DNA of 64,000 nt from Luteococcus japonicus (GCF_003752415.1 NZ_RKHG01000001.1:186001-250000), one strand, 5' to 3'. Shown: positions 31,005 to 40,633, counted from the first letter of the stretch. Numbers and translations are program-made. The notes: generated by a model from the letters alone, not told the origin.

Positions 31005-32654
31005 GTGGCAACGAGCACGGGCCGGTCACATCCCGGCCGCACGCTGATCATCTTCACCCTCATCGCGGCGGCTCTCTACGGGCTGATGGCACTGGCCAAC
31101 ACCTGGAAGCCGCGGCTGGGCCTCGACCTCGCCGGTGGTTCGACCATCACCCTGACGGCGTCGAACACCAATGGCCAGGGCTCCATCTCGCCGGAGAACC
31201 TCGAGCAGGCGCGGATGATCATCCAGCAGCGCGTCGACGGACTGGGCGTCGGGGAATCCTCCGTGGCCACCCAGGGCGGCAGCCACATCGTGGTGAGCGT
31301 GCCCAATGTCGGCAGCGACGACCTGACAAAGATGGTCGGGCAGACGGCCCAGCTGATGTTCCGCAATGTCTACCAGATGGCACCCGTCACGCCGTATGCC
31401 CAGCCGTCGGCCACCCCGGGAGCCTCGGCGACACCCACCGCGCCCGGCCTGCCCACGGCTCCGGCGAAGGCGCGTGGCAAGTCGACCGGTGAGCTGCTGG
31501 ACCTGAAGACGGCAATGGCCTTCCAGCCAACCGCTGAGGATGCTGCCGACTTCGAGAAGTTCGACTGCAAGCAGGAATACCCGGACAATCCGGACCAGCC
31601 GCTGATGACCTGTGACCGTGAGGGCACCGCCAAGTACCTGCTCGGCCCGGTGGTGATCGAGGGCAAGCACGTCAAGGAGGCCAGTTCCGGCGTTCCTCAG
31701 GGTGACCTGCAGACGGTGGTGAACCTGACCTTCGACGACAAGGGCAAGAAGGACTTCGGCACCGTCACGACGGCGCTGGTCAACAAGCAGCAGCCGCTGA
31801 ACCAGAACGCCATCGTGCTGGACTCCAAGGTCGTCTCCGCACCCGCCATCCAGTCCGCCATCCTCAACGGGCAGGCGCGGATCTCCGGCAGCTTCACCCA
31901 GAAGACCGGTCAGGACCTCGCCAATGTGCTGAACTACGGTGCCCTGCCCCTGAAGTTCGACGTGTCCGAGGTCCAGACCGTCAGCCCGACGCTGGGCGGC
32001 GAGCAGCTGCGTGCCGGCATCATCGCGGGTCTGGTGGGCCTGGCCCTCGTCGTGGCCTACTCCTTCCTGTATTACCGAGGACTGGGCATCATCGTGGTGG
32101 GTTCGCTGGTCATCGCGACGGTCATCACCTGGGCCACCATGACCCTGCTCGGCACCTCGATGGGCTTCGCCCTGAACCTGCCCGGCATCGCGGGCGCGAT
32201 CATGGCCATCGGTGTCACGGCGGACTCCTTCATCATCTACTTCGAACGCATCCGTGACGAGATCCGCGACGGCCGTAGTCTGCGCACCGCCATCGAGACC
32301 GGCTGGAAGAAGGCCCGAGGCACCATCGTGATCGCCGACGGTGTCTCCCTGCTGAGTGCCGTGGTGCTCTTCGTCCTGGCTGTCGGCGCCGTCAAGGGCT
32401 TTGCCTTCACCCTGGGCCTCACGACCCTGATCGACATGGCCATCGTCTTCTGGTTCACCAAGCCGCTGATGAGCCTGCTGGGCCGCACCAAGTTCTTCGG
32501 TGAGGGCCACAAGTGGTCCGGCCTGGACGCCGAACACATGGGAGTCAGCCGCAACTCGCTGCTGGGAATCCGTACCCGTACCCCGCGCACCAGCGACGGG
32601 CGTCGCACCCGCACCCGTCGTGGCCAGGTGGCCACCAGCACCGAGGAGGCCTGA
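31005..32654 (+). CDS. secD: Protein translocase subunit SecD
   Basis: SecD with SecF pulls secreted proteins from the outer side using the proton gradient. The 549 residues have an N-terminal helix, the LGLDLAGGSTITL motif, a large extracellular P1 domain with an Ala/Pro/Thr-rich linker (near residues 130-160), and six C-terminal helices with the RND-like GVTADSFIIYFERIRDEIRDG. GTG 31005 follows yajC by 35 bp. Its stop overlaps the secF start by one base. Confidence 0.97.
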   Translation: MATSTGRSHPGRTLIIFTLIAAALYGLMALANTWKPRLGLDLAGGSTITLTASNTNGQGSISPENLEQARMIIQQRVDGLGVGESSVATQGGSHIVVSVPNVGSDDLTKMVGQTAQLMFRNVYQMAPVTPYAQPSATPGASATPTAPGLPTAPAKARGKSTGELLDLKTAMAFQPTAEDAADFEKFDCKQEYPDNPDQPLMTCDREGTAKYLLGPVVIEGKHVKEASSGVPQGDLQTVVNLTFDDKGKKDFGTVTTALVNKQQPLNQNAIVLDSKVVSAPAIQSAILNGQARISGSFTQKTGQDLANVLNYGALPLKFDVSEVQTVSPTLGGEQLRAGIIAGLVGLALVVAYSFLYYRGLGIIVVGSLVIATVITWATMTLLGTSMGFALNLPGIAGAIMAIGVTADSFIIYFERIRDEIRDGRSLRTAIETGWKKARGTIVIADGVSLLSAVVLFVLAVGAVKGFAFTLGLTTLIDMAIVFWFTKPLMSLLGRTKFFGEGHKWSGLDAEHMGVSRNSLLGIRTRTPRTSDGRRTRTRRGQVATSTEEA

Positions 32655-33817
32655 TGAGCATGCAGTACGTCCCCAGTGACGAGCAGCTCTCCGGCGAGAC
32701 CCCCAAGAATGTGGATTCGCACGGCAAGAAGCTGGGCCTGGCGCACCGGCTCTACATCGGCGACATCTCGTGGGACTTCATCGGCCACCGCAAGCTCTTC
32801 TTCGCGATCTCCGCGGCCATGCTGGGCATCGCGCTGGGTGCCCTGGTCCTGATGGGTCTCAAGCTGGGCATCGAGTTCAAGGGCGGTGCGGACTTCTCGG
32901 CTCCGATGGCCGTCAACGCCCAGACCGTCGACACGGTGCGTGACGCCGTGCAGGGCACCAAACTGGCAGACCTGGACTCCACCCAGGTGCTCACGGTGGG
33001 CTCGAACGAGGTCAAGGTGCAGACCCGCACCCTGACCCCGGACGAGGTGACCAAGGTGCGCGCGGCCATCGCCAAGACGGCCGGCACCACCAATGACAAG
33101 GTCACCTACTCGCTGATCGGCGCCTCGTGGGGCAAGCAGATCACCGCGAAGGGCGTCCAGGCCCTCGGTGTCTTCATGGTCCTGGTCAGCCTGCTCATCT
33201 GGGCCTATTTCCGGGACTGGAAGATGTCGATCGCGGCCATCGTGGCGCTGGTCCACGACCTGATCCTCACCGTCGGTATCTACGCCCTGGTCGGCTTCAC
33301 CGTCACGCCGGCGACCCTCATTGGTGTGCTGACCATCCTGGGCTACTCGCTGTACGACACGGTGGTGGTCTTCGACAAGGTCAAGGAGAATGTCCAGGGC
33401 CTGACCGGTCAGCGGCGAACCTACTCCGAGGCCGCCAACATGGCCGTGAACCAGGTGCTGGTGCGTTCCCTGAACACCACCATCATCGGCGTGCTGCCCG
33501 TGGCGGCCCTGCTCTTCGCCGGTGTGGCCGTGCTGGGGTCAGGTCCGCTGATGGACCTGGGCCTGGCCCTGTTCGTCGGCATGATCGCCGGCGCCTACTC
33601 CTCGATCTTCATCGCCACCCCGCTGCTGGCCTGGCTGAAGGAGAAGGAGCCGGCCATGAAGGAGCACCGCGCCAAGCTGGAGCGTAGCTCCCAGCGCAGT
33701 GCTTCCCGGAACACGGAAGCCGCTGCCGCCACCGTCGGTGCCCAGGCCGCAAGCCTGACAGATGCCGGCCGGACCCAACGTACCCGCACCACGCGTGCGA
33801 CGCGCAAGAACAAGTGA
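32654..33817 (+). CDS. secF: Protein translocase subunit SecF
   Basis: The 387-residue partner of SecD. It shows the GIEFKGGADFSA motif, the tail helices and the conserved GYSLYDTVVVFDKVKENV, then LNTTIIGVLPVAALLFAG. The C-terminus is a basic, Ser/Thr/Ala-rich cytoplasmic tail. ATG 32654 (TGATG junction) was chosen over earlier in-frame codons that lie inside secD. Confidence 0.97.
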   Translation: MSMQYVPSDEQLSGETPKNVDSHGKKLGLAHRLYIGDISWDFIGHRKLFFAISAAMLGIALGALVLMGLKLGIEFKGGADFSAPMAVNAQTVDTVRDAVQGTKLADLDSTQVLTVGSNEVKVQTRTLTPDEVTKVRAAIAKTAGTTNDKVTYSLIGASWGKQITAKGVQALGVFMVLVSLLIWAYFRDWKMSIAAIVALVHDLILTVGIYALVGFTVTPATLIGVLTILGYSLYDTVVVFDKVKENVQGLTGQRRTYSEAANMAVNQVLVRSLNTTIIGVLPVAALLFAGVAVLGSGPLMDLGLALFVGMIAGAYSSIFIATPLLAWLKEKEPAMKEHRAKLERSSQRSASRNTEAAAATVGAQAASLTDAGRTQRTRTTRATRKNK

Positions 33818-33836
33818 GAGAACGAAGGTAGAAGCC

Positions 33837-34370
33837 ATGACCGATGATCGCGCCCTGATCAAGTCGCTGATCGCAGACGTCCAGGACTTCCCCAAGCCCG
33901 GGGTCACGTTCAAGGACATCACACCGCTGCTGGCCTCACCGCAGGGCTTCAAGGCCGCCGTCGACCAGCTGGTGGCCAGCGCTCCCGGGGAGATCGACGT
34001 CGTGGTGGGCATGGAGGCCCGTGGCTTCATCTTCGCCGCCCCGGTGGCCGTGGCCCTGGGCGCCGGCTTCGTCCCGGTCCGCAAGCCGGGCAAGCTGCCC
34101 CGCCCCGTGTACGAGGAGGCCTTCGCACTGGAGTACGGCACGGAGACGCTGACCATGCACCGGGACGCGATCAAGCCGGGTGCCCGAGTGATGGTCGTCG
34201 ACGATGTGCTGGCAACTGGCGGTACGATCGGCGCCACGGCAAAGCTGCTGAGGAAGCTCGACGTCAACCTGGTCCACGTGGCCGTGGTGATGGAACTGAG
34301 CTTCCTCAACGGCCACGCCGCGTTGGACGAGACCGGTATCGACTCGTACAGCGCCATCCTGACCGTCTGA
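33837..34370 (+). CDS. apt: Adenine phosphoribosyltransferase
   Basis: Apt makes AMP from adenine and PRPP. The 177 residues contain DFPKPGVTFKDITPLL, a MEARGFIFAAPVA segment, and the PRPP loop VMVVDDVLATGGTIGAT. ATG 33837 has GAAGGTAG before it and gives the family start. It lies between secF and rel, a standard actinobacterial order. Confidence 0.97.
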   Translation: MTDDRALIKSLIADVQDFPKPGVTFKDITPLLASPQGFKAAVDQLVASAPGEIDVVVGMEARGFIFAAPVAVALGAGFVPVRKPGKLPRPVYEEAFALEYGTETLTMHRDAIKPGARVMVVDDVLATGGTIGATAKLLRKLDVNLVHVAVVMELSFLNGHAALDETGIDSYSAILTV

Positions 34371-34406
34371 GCCCCAGGCTCACTGAGAACACCCGGGAGG
34401 CCCCCT

Positions 34407-36743
34407 GTGAGCTCCGACGGCGTCTACGGACCCTACTCGCAGGGGGCGTCCAGCCCCTCGTCAGCGACGCAGGACCGCTTCACCACCGGCCCCGAAGCAC
34501 CGCGGATGCGGATGCGCCAGCGCCTGGCCCGGCTGGGAGCCAGCAAGTCCGCCACCTCGGCGGTGCTGGACCCGCTGTTCAAGGTGGTGCGGGCCAACCA
34601 TCCCAAGGCTGACCTGGCGCTGCTGGAGCGGGCCTACAACACCGCCGAGCACTACCACCGCGGCCAGACCCGCAAGTCCGGCGATCCGTACATCACCCAC
34701 CCGCTGGCGGTCACCACGATCCTGGCGGAACTGGGCATGACCGAACCCACCCTCGTCGCGGCCCTGCTGCACGACACGGTGGAGGACACCTCCTACACGA
34801 TGGAGCAGCTCACCGCCGACTTCGGTGGGGAGGTGGCGCTGCTCGTCGACGGCGTCACGAAGCTGGACAAGGTGACCTACGGCGAGTCCGCCAAGGCCGA
34901 GACGCTTCGCAAGATGGTCATCGCGATGAGCCGCGACATCCGCGTGCTGGTGATCAAGCTGGCGGACCGGCTGCACAACATGCGCACGCTGAGCTTCCTG
35001 CGGCCGGACAAGCAGTACCGGATTGCCAACGAGACGCTGGAGATCTTTGCCCCGCTGGCCCACCGCCTCGGCATGAATGCCGTCAAATGGGAGCTGGAGG
35101 ACCTCTCGTTCGCGGCCATGCACCCGAAGGTCTATGACGAGATCGTCCAGCTGGTCGCGGACCAGGCGCCGCAGCGGGAACGCCAGCTGCGTGAGGTGAT
35201 CAAGCAGGTGGAGCTGGACCTGGCGGCTGCGAACATCCGCGCCACCGTCTATGGGCGTCCGAAGCACTACTACTCGATCTACCAGAAGATGGTGGTGCGC
35301 GGGCGCGAGTTCAAGGACATCTACGACCTGGTGGGCCTGCGGATACTGGTGGACACCCCGCGCGACTGCTATGCCGCGCTGGGCGTGATGCACGTGCGCT
35401 GGAACCCCCTGCCGGGGCGGTTCAAGGATTACATCGCGATGCCGAAGTACAACATGTACCAGAGCCTGCACACCACGGTGCTGGGCCCCGGCGCGAAGCC
35501 CGTCGAGCTGCAGATCCGCACCTACGAGATGCACCGTCGCGCCGAATACGGCGTGGCGGCCCACTGGAAGTACAAGGAGGCGCTGCGCAATCCCGTGGCG
35601 GGCAGCACCTCCGAGGCCGAGGGCACGGACCTGACGTGGGTGCACAACCTCAACCAGTGGAGCAAGGAGACCGAGGACCCGGGCGAATTCCTCGACTCGC
35701 TGCGCTTCGAGATCAACTCCACCGAGGTCTATGTCTTCACGCCCAAGGGTGACGTGCAGGCGCTGCCCGCCGGCGCCACTCCGGTCGACTTTGCCTACGC
35801 CGTTCACACCCAGGTGGGTGCCCGCTGCATCGGCGCACGGGTCAATGGCCGGCTCATCCCGTTGGAGTCCAAGCTCAACAACGGCGACGTCGTGGAGATC
35901 CTGACCAGCAAGGACGAGAATGCCGGCCCGTCGCGGGACTGGTTGAACTTCGTCACCAGCCCCCGGGCACGGAGCAAGATCAAGGCGCACTTCAGCAAGG
36001 AACGACGCGAGGAGGCCATCGAGCGGGGCAAGGAGGACCTTGCGCGCCAGATGCGCAAGTCCGGTCTGCCCCTGCAGCGGATCCTCACGGCCGAACACCT
36101 CACGAGCGTCTCTGACGGGATGAAGCTGGGGGACATCCCCAGTCTCTACGCGGCGATCGGGGAGGGGTCCGTCAGCGCCCAGGCCGTCATGCACCGGTTG
36201 ATCTCGCTGGCTGGTGGAGCAGAGGCTGCGGCGGAGGAGTCGCTGGAGGAGGCGCCGGTCGGTGGTCGTCGTCGGCGCGGGCGCAGCTCGCGCTCGGAGA
36301 CGGGTGTGGTGGTGGCGGGAGACGCGTCGCTCTACGTCAAGTTGGCCAAGTGCTGTACCCCGATGCCGGGTGACGAGATCCTGGGATTCGTGACACGTGG
36401 TGAGGGCGTCAGCGTGCACCGTCGGGACTGCACCAATGCCGGCAACCTGCTGAACAATCCCGAGCGGATCGTGCAGGTCAGTTGGGACACCACCGGCGCG
36501 ACGGGCTACTTGGTGAACATCCAGATCGAGGGTCTGGACCGGCAGGGCGCCTTCGCAGACATCAGCCGCGTGATGGCCGAGCATCACCTCAACATCACCC
36601 AGGCGACGATGAACACCACCCGAGGCCAGTTGTACAAGATGCGGGTGAGCTTCGAGTCCCCGGACCCCTCGCACCTGGACCACGTGCTGGGCCAATTGCG
36701 GCGCGTCCCCGGCGTCTACGACGTCTACCGCGTGCGTTCCTGA
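34407..36743 (+). CDS. rel: Bifunctional (p)ppGpp synthetase/hydrolase
   Basis: This RelA/SpoT homologue makes and degrades (p)ppGpp in the stringent response. The 778 residues show the HD hydrolase domain (GDPYITHPLAV, AALLHDTVEDTSYT, KLADRLHNMRTL), the synthetase domain (GRPKHYYSIYQKM and SLHTTVLGPGAKPVELQIRT), a TGS domain (VYVFTPKGDVQALPAGATPVDFAY), a region with CCTPMPGDEI, and a C-terminal ACT domain. Both active sites look intact. GTG 34407 has GGGAGG upstream. Confidence 0.97.
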   Translation: MSSDGVYGPYSQGASSPSSATQDRFTTGPEAPRMRMRQRLARLGASKSATSAVLDPLFKVVRANHPKADLALLERAYNTAEHYHRGQTRKSGDPYITHPLAVTTILAELGMTEPTLVAALLHDTVEDTSYTMEQLTADFGGEVALLVDGVTKLDKVTYGESAKAETLRKMVIAMSRDIRVLVIKLADRLHNMRTLSFLRPDKQYRIANETLEIFAPLAHRLGMNAVKWELEDLSFAAMHPKVYDEIVQLVADQAPQRERQLREVIKQVELDLAAANIRATVYGRPKHYYSIYQKMVVRGREFKDIYDLVGLRILVDTPRDCYAALGVMHVRWNPLPGRFKDYIAMPKYNMYQSLHTTVLGPGAKPVELQIRTYEMHRRAEYGVAAHWKYKEALRNPVAGSTSEAEGTDLTWVHNLNQWSKETEDPGEFLDSLRFEINSTEVYVFTPKGDVQALPAGATPVDFAYAVHTQVGARCIGARVNGRLIPLESKLNNGDVVEILTSKDENAGPSRDWLNFVTSPRARSKIKAHFSKERREEAIERGKEDLARQMRKSGLPLQRILTAEHLTSVSDGMKLGDIPSLYAAIGEGSVSAQAVMHRLISLAGGAEAAAEESLEEAPVGGRRRRGRSSRSETGVVVAGDASLYVKLAKCCTPMPGDEILGFVTRGEGVSVHRRDCTNAGNLLNNPERIVQVSWDTTGATGYLVNIQIEGLDRQGAFADISRVMAEHHLNITQATMNTTRGQLYKMRVSFESPDPSHLDHVLGQLRRVPGVYDVYRVRS

Positions 36744-36775
36744 GGTTCCCCACTGGCACTGAAGGGGTGATTCGA

Positions 36776-36943
36776 GTGTTCGACCATTCGCGAGGCACTT
36801 ATGCGGTGGTGGAGAATGCGGATGTTCAGACGGCGCAGATGGAGCACATCAGCTTCATGGGGGACGGGTGTTGTGAGATCGCGGCGCGTGTGTCGATCGT
36901 CGTCCAGACAGCTACTCCAGTCGAGGCCTTGCTTACTGGGTGA
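36776..36943 (+). CDS. Small hypothetical ORF (55 aa)
   Basis: GTG 36776 has GAAGGGG 8 nt before it and opens a 55-codon frame containing VENADVQTAQMEHISFMGDG. No domain is recognised. It starts 33 bp after rel and its stop overlaps the next small frame by 4 bp (GTGA), which argues that both are translated. GC at third positions is lower than in neighbours, so these may be acquired or decaying. It could also be a fragment of a larger lost gene. Confidence 0.4.
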   Translation: MFDHSRGTYAVVENADVQTAQMEHISFMGDGCCEIAARVSIVVQTATPVEALLTG

Positions 36944-37206
36944 ATGCCGGTCAACCAACAGGTTTCCGTGTCCTCGACTTCACGACGGTTCGGGCGGTGC
37001 ATGCGGCGGACTTAGCCGACTACCTGATTCTTGAGGGGGACACAAGAGTGGCGCTGGTGGACCGTGACGGTTGCCTCCGGTGGCGAACTGGCCATCTGGT
37101 GTCTGATGGTTTCGACGAGGTCAGGGTGACTTCGTCTGTCGTCGTGCTCCGGGGATACTCCGCGCCTCAGGCTGCAGAGCTGGAGTTCGTGCTTGATCCG
37201 GGGTGA
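36940..37206 (+). CDS. Small hypothetical protein (88 aa)
   Basis: An 88-codon frame from GTG 36940, overlapping the previous ORF by 4 bp. The product is acidic and soluble with alternating hydrophobic residues (for example DYLILEGDTRVALVDRDG), suggesting a small beta-rich fold. No family is recognised. A perfect hairpin terminator follows 20 bp after the stop, supporting an expressed unit. Codon use is less GC-biased than in rel. Confidence 0.5.
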   Translation: MNAGQPTGFRVLDFTTVRAVHAADLADYLILEGDTRVALVDRDGCLRWRTGHLVSDGFDEVRVTSSVVVLRGYSAPQAAELEFVLDPG

Positions 37207-37226
37207 AGGCCCAAGCACGAGACGAC

Positions 37227-37261
37227 AGCAGCCCCACGACCATCACGGTCGTGGGGCTGCT
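37227..37261. terminator. Strong bidirectional hairpin terminator
   Basis: Perfect 15-bp arms (37227-37241 and 37247-37261) around a 5-nt loop lie between the convergent small ORF and the DUF349 gene. There is no T-tract, but the stem is very stable. Confidence 0.85.
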
Positions 37262-37277
37262 GCGTTGACGGGATGCG

Positions 37278-38522
37278 TCAGGCCTTGAACTCGTCGAGTG
37301 CCTTCTGTGCCTGGTCCAGCAGGGACTGGTTGAAGGCGATGGACTCGCGGGCCTCCTTGGCCTTCTTGTCCTTGCCCTCGGCCTCGAGCTTGTCCGCCTG
37401 CTTGGTCAGCTTCTCGATCTGCGAGGTGAACATCGCGACGGTGTCGGTGGCGCGCTGACGGGCCTCGGGATCGGTGCGACGCCATTCTTCGGCCTCGGCG
37501 TCCTTGACGGCATTCTCCAGCTTGCGGACGCGGGCATCCAGCGGGCGGATCGCGTCGCGCGGCACCTTGCCGTACTCGTTGAACCTCGTCAGGAAGTCAC
37601 GGAACTGGGTGCGGGCGGTGGCCAGGTCGGTGACCGGGAGGATGGTCTTCTCGGCCTCGTCGAGCAGCGCCTCCTTGGCCTGCTGGTTGCCCACGAACTC
37701 CTGGTCCTGCTCGGCCATGGCGGCGTCACGGGCGGCGAAGAACTCGTCCTGGATGCCACGGAAGGTGGCCCACAGCTTGTCATCCTCGGCGCGCGGGGCG
37801 GAGCCGGCGGCCTTCCAGCGGGTCATCAGGTCACGGAAGGCGGCCGCGGTGGGGCCCCACTCGGTGGAGGTGGCCAGCGGACGGGCCTCCTCGATGATCC
37901 GCTCCTTGAGCTGCTTGGCGCCCTCACGCTTGGCATTCTGCTCGGCGAACTGGGCCTTGCGACGGCGGGTGTAGGTGGTGCGGGCGCTCGAGAAACGGTG
38001 CCATAGGGCATCGTCGGTGGTGCGGTCGATGCGGGGGAGCGCCTTCCACTCCTCCAGCAGTGCGCGGAAGCGGTTCACACCGCCGCGCCAGTCATTGCCT
38101 TGGGCGAGCTTCTCGGCCTCGGCGACCATCCGCTCCTTCTCCGCCTTCGCGGCCTGGGCGGCCTGCGCCTTCTCTGCCTTCTTGGCCTCGGCGGCCGCCT
38201 CCAGCGTGGGAGCCAGCGCGTCCAACCGGGCCAGCAGACTGGCCAGGTCGCCCACGGCATTGGCATCGGTGATGCTCTTGCGGTGGGCGTTGACGGACTT
38301 GCGCGCCTCCTCGACGCCGACGGTGCCGGACTTCACGCGGGATTCGAGCAGACCCACCTCGGTCTCGAGGGTCTGGAAACGTCGCACGTAGAAGGCGAGG
38401 GCTTCGGAGGGATCGACATCGGGGACCTGGCCAACGCGGCGCTCACCCTCGGGGGTGATCACGTACACCGTGCCATCGTCTTCAACGCGACCGAACGGAT
38501 TCGGACCTGCAGTTTCGCTCAT
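37278..38522 (-). CDS. DUF349 repeat protein
   Basis: The 414-residue, highly charged protein consists mostly of helices with at least three DUF349 units (W-x-R/A segments such as NDWRGGVNRFRALLEEWKAL, STEWGPTAAAFRDLMTRWKAAG and the ATARTQFRDFLTRFNEYGKV unit). The N-terminal domain begins NPFGRVEDDGTVYVITPEGER. Coiled-coil segments rich in Ala/Lys/Glu lie near 100-140 and 360-410. The function is unknown. It is divergent from the MBL gene, with about 30 bp between the starts. Confidence 0.88.
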   Translation of the reverse strand: MSETAGPNPFGRVEDDGTVYVITPEGERRVGQVPDVDPSEALAFYVRRFQTLETEVGLLESRVKSGTVGVEEARKSVNAHRKSITDANAVGDLASLLARLDALAPTLEAAAEAKKAEKAQAAQAAKAEKERMVAEAEKLAQGNDWRGGVNRFRALLEEWKALPRIDRTTDDALWHRFSSARTTYTRRRKAQFAEQNAKREGAKQLKERIIEEARPLATSTEWGPTAAAFRDLMTRWKAAGSAPRAEDDKLWATFRGIQDEFFAARDAAMAEQDQEFVGNQQAKEALLDEAEKTILPVTDLATARTQFRDFLTRFNEYGKVPRDAIRPLDARVRKLENAVKDAEAEEWRRTDPEARQRATDTVAMFTSQIEKLTKQADKLEAEGKDKKAKEARESIAFNQSLLDQAQKALDEFKA

Positions 38523-38539
38523 GGTTCCATCTTGCCCGA

Positions 38540-38545
38540 TATGGT
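38540..38545 (+). promoter_or_regulatory. Leaderless -10 element of the MBL-hisS operon
   Basis: TATGGT, then 7 nt, then GTG 38553. This supports GTG 38553 rather than ATG 38541 as the start, because the ATG lies inside the -10. Confidence 0.5.
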
Positions 38546-38552
38546 GCCCTTT

Positions 38553-39281
38553 GTGCTCATTGCCTCATTTCCCGCTGGCCCCTGGCAGGCGAACTGTTAT
38601 CTCCTCGCGCAGGCCGAGGGCGGCCCGTGCGTCGTGGTCGATCCCGGAGTCGATGCCGCACATGGTGTTCGACAAGGGTTGAAGCAGTATGGCCTGTCTG
38701 TTGACGCGGTCCTGCTGAGCCACGGCCACGTCGACCACGTTGCCGCGGCACGCGAGATCGCCGATGAGGCGGAAGTCCCCGTCTGGGTCCACGAGGCGGA
38801 CGTCGACCTGCTCAGCGAACCGATGTTGGCCCTCAGCGAGGATGCCCGCGGCATCCTCGAGATGATGTACGGCAGCACCACCTTCACCCCGCCGAAGGAC
38901 GTGCGGCACTATGAGGGCGACGTGACGGTGGCCGGCATCCGCTTCGCCACGCGGCACGCTCCCGGTCACACGCCCGGATGCACGCTCCTGCTGCCCGAAC
39001 TGGACCAGCACCAGCTGGTCTTCACTGGGGACGTCATCTTCGCCGGCTCCATCGGGCGCACGGACCTGCCGCGCGGCGACGCCTTCGCCATGGCCGCCAG
39101 CCTCGCCACCCAGGTGTTGTCGCTCCCGGACGAGGCGAACCTGCTGCCCGGCCACGGTCCCACCACCACGATGGCGCAGGAGCGCAGCGCCAACCAGTGG
39201 CTCCACCCCCAGAACCTGATGGCGATGCAGGCCCAGGCCTCCGCCACCAACCGCACCGACAATGATGGAAGTGATCTGTGA
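38553..39281 (+). CDS. MBL-fold metallo-hydrolase (glyoxalase II-like)
   Basis: The 242-residue protein has the metallo-beta-lactamase metal motif HGHVDHVAAA, further metal ligands in HAPGHTPGC and FTGDVIFAG, and GHGP near the end. This subgroup is usually found directly upstream of hisS in actinobacteria, as here. The true substrate is unknown; thioester hydrolysis is likely. GTG 38553 gives the family start MLIASFPAGPWQANCYLL. ATG 38541 is an alternative. Coupled to hisS by TGATG. Confidence 0.9.
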   Translation: MLIASFPAGPWQANCYLLAQAEGGPCVVVDPGVDAAHGVRQGLKQYGLSVDAVLLSHGHVDHVAAAREIADEAEVPVWVHEADVDLLSEPMLALSEDARGILEMMYGSTTFTPPKDVRHYEGDVTVAGIRFATRHAPGHTPGCTLLLPELDQHQLVFTGDVIFAGSIGRTDLPRGDAFAMAASLATQVLSLPDEANLLPGHGPTTTMAQERSANQWLHPQNLMAMQAQASATNRTDNDGSDL

Positions 39282-40624
39282 TGGCTCGTCCCAAGCCACT
39301 GTCCGGTTTCCCGGAATTCCTGCCCTCTGGCCGGATCGTCGAGCAGCGCGCGCTGGACATCCTGCGTGAGACCTTCGAACTGCACGGCTTCGGCAACATC
39401 GAGACCCGCGCCGTGGAGACCATGGAGACCCTGACCCGCAAGGGTGAGATCACCAAGGAGGTCTACGTGGTGCGTCGCCTGCACGCCGACCCTGACGAGA
39501 GGGCCGGCGCGAACGACGACCTGGGCCTGCACTTCGACCTCACGGTGCCCTTCGCGCGCTATGTGCTGGAGAATGCCGGGCACCTTGCCTTCCCCTTCCG
39601 CCGCTACCAGATCCAGAAGGTGTGGCGGGGCGAGCGCCCGCAGGAGGGTCGCTACCGCGAATTCCTGCAGGCCGACATCGACATCGTCGGGCAGGACACG
39701 CTGGCGAGCCACTTCGACGTCGAGGCGCCGCTGGTGATGCTGCAGGCCCTGGAGCGGATGCACGTGGAGCTGGGGCTGCCCGAGGCCCGGATGCACGTGA
39801 ACAACCGCAAGCTGGCCGAGGGCTTCTACCGGGGCCTGGGCATCACCGAGACGCTTGAGGTGCTGCAGCGCGTCGACAAGTTCGACAAGATCGGTGGCGA
39901 AGCCGTGGCCGAACTGCTCGTCGACGAACTGGGCCTGTCTGCGGAGGTTGCCGCCAAGTGCGTCGCCCTGGCAGGCATCTGCACCCCCGACGACTCCTTC
40001 GTGGAGCAGGTGCGCGCGCTGGGTGTTGAGCACGAGATGCTCGACGAGGGGCTGGAGGCCCTGCGAGCCGTCGTGAATGCCGCCAACAAGCGGGTGCCCG
40101 GGCGGATCGTCGCCGACATGAAGATTGCCCGCGGCCTGGACTACTACACGGGCACCGTCTACGAGACCGAACTGGTGGGGCACGAGAAGTTGGGTTCGAT
40201 CAGCTCCGGAGGCCGTTACGACTCGCTGGCCAGCGACGGCAAGGTGACCTTCCCCGGCGTCGGCATCTCCCTGGGTGTCACCCGCCTGCTCGGCCCGATG
40301 ATCACCAAGGGCAGGATCACCGCGAACCGCAGCGTGCCCAGCGCGGTGCTGGTGGCCGTCGATGCCGAGGAGACCCGGGAGGTGGCCGAGGACGTCGCAG
40401 CGGCCCTGCGCAGCCGCGGCATCTGCTGCGAGGTCGCGCCGAAGGCGGACAAGTTCGGCAAGCAGATCAAGCACGCAGACCGGCGCGGCATCCCCTTCGT
40501 CTGGTTCGGTGGAATGCATGGCCAGGTCAAGGACATCCGCTCCGGGGACCAGGCCGACGCCGACGCGAGGTCGTGGACGCCGCCGGCAGAGGACCTGCGA
40601 CCTTCGGTGACGACGGGGGACTGA
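39281..40624 (+). CDS. hisS: Histidyl-tRNA synthetase
   Basis: A class II synthetase (447 residues) that charges tRNA-His. It shows PLSGFPEFLPSGRIVEQRAL, motif 2 (RYQIQKVWRGERPQEGRYREF), the histidine-binding GLDYYTGTVYE segment, motif 3 (GVGISLGVTRLLGPM) and a C-terminal anticodon domain. ATG 39281 has GGAAG 9 nt before it; GTG 39278 in the same frame is an alternative. Co-transcribed with the MBL gene. Confidence 0.97.
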   Translation: MARPKPLSGFPEFLPSGRIVEQRALDILRETFELHGFGNIETRAVETMETLTRKGEITKEVYVVRRLHADPDERAGANDDLGLHFDLTVPFARYVLENAGHLAFPFRRYQIQKVWRGERPQEGRYREFLQADIDIVGQDTLASHFDVEAPLVMLQALERMHVELGLPEARMHVNNRKLAEGFYRGLGITETLEVLQRVDKFDKIGGEAVAELLVDELGLSAEVAAKCVALAGICTPDDSFVEQVRALGVEHEMLDEGLEALRAVVNAANKRVPGRIVADMKIARGLDYYTGTVYETELVGHEKLGSISSGGRYDSLASDGKVTFPGVGISLGVTRLLGPMITKGRITANRSVPSAVLVAVDAEETREVAEDVAAALRSRGICCEVAPKADKFGKQIKHADRRGIPFVWFGGMHGQVKDIRSGDQADADARSWTPPAEDLRPSVTTGD

Positions 40625-40633
40625 GGTCCACAG

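Noticed and set aside
34461-36695. 744-codon minus-strand frame opposite rel
   Set aside because: Antisense artefact with repetitive V/H/R/D/Q composition; rel is intact on the plus strand.
36771-36783. Second LexA box near the small ORF after rel
   Set aside because: TCGAGTGTTCGA lacks the CGAAC-N4-GTTCG arms and spacing.
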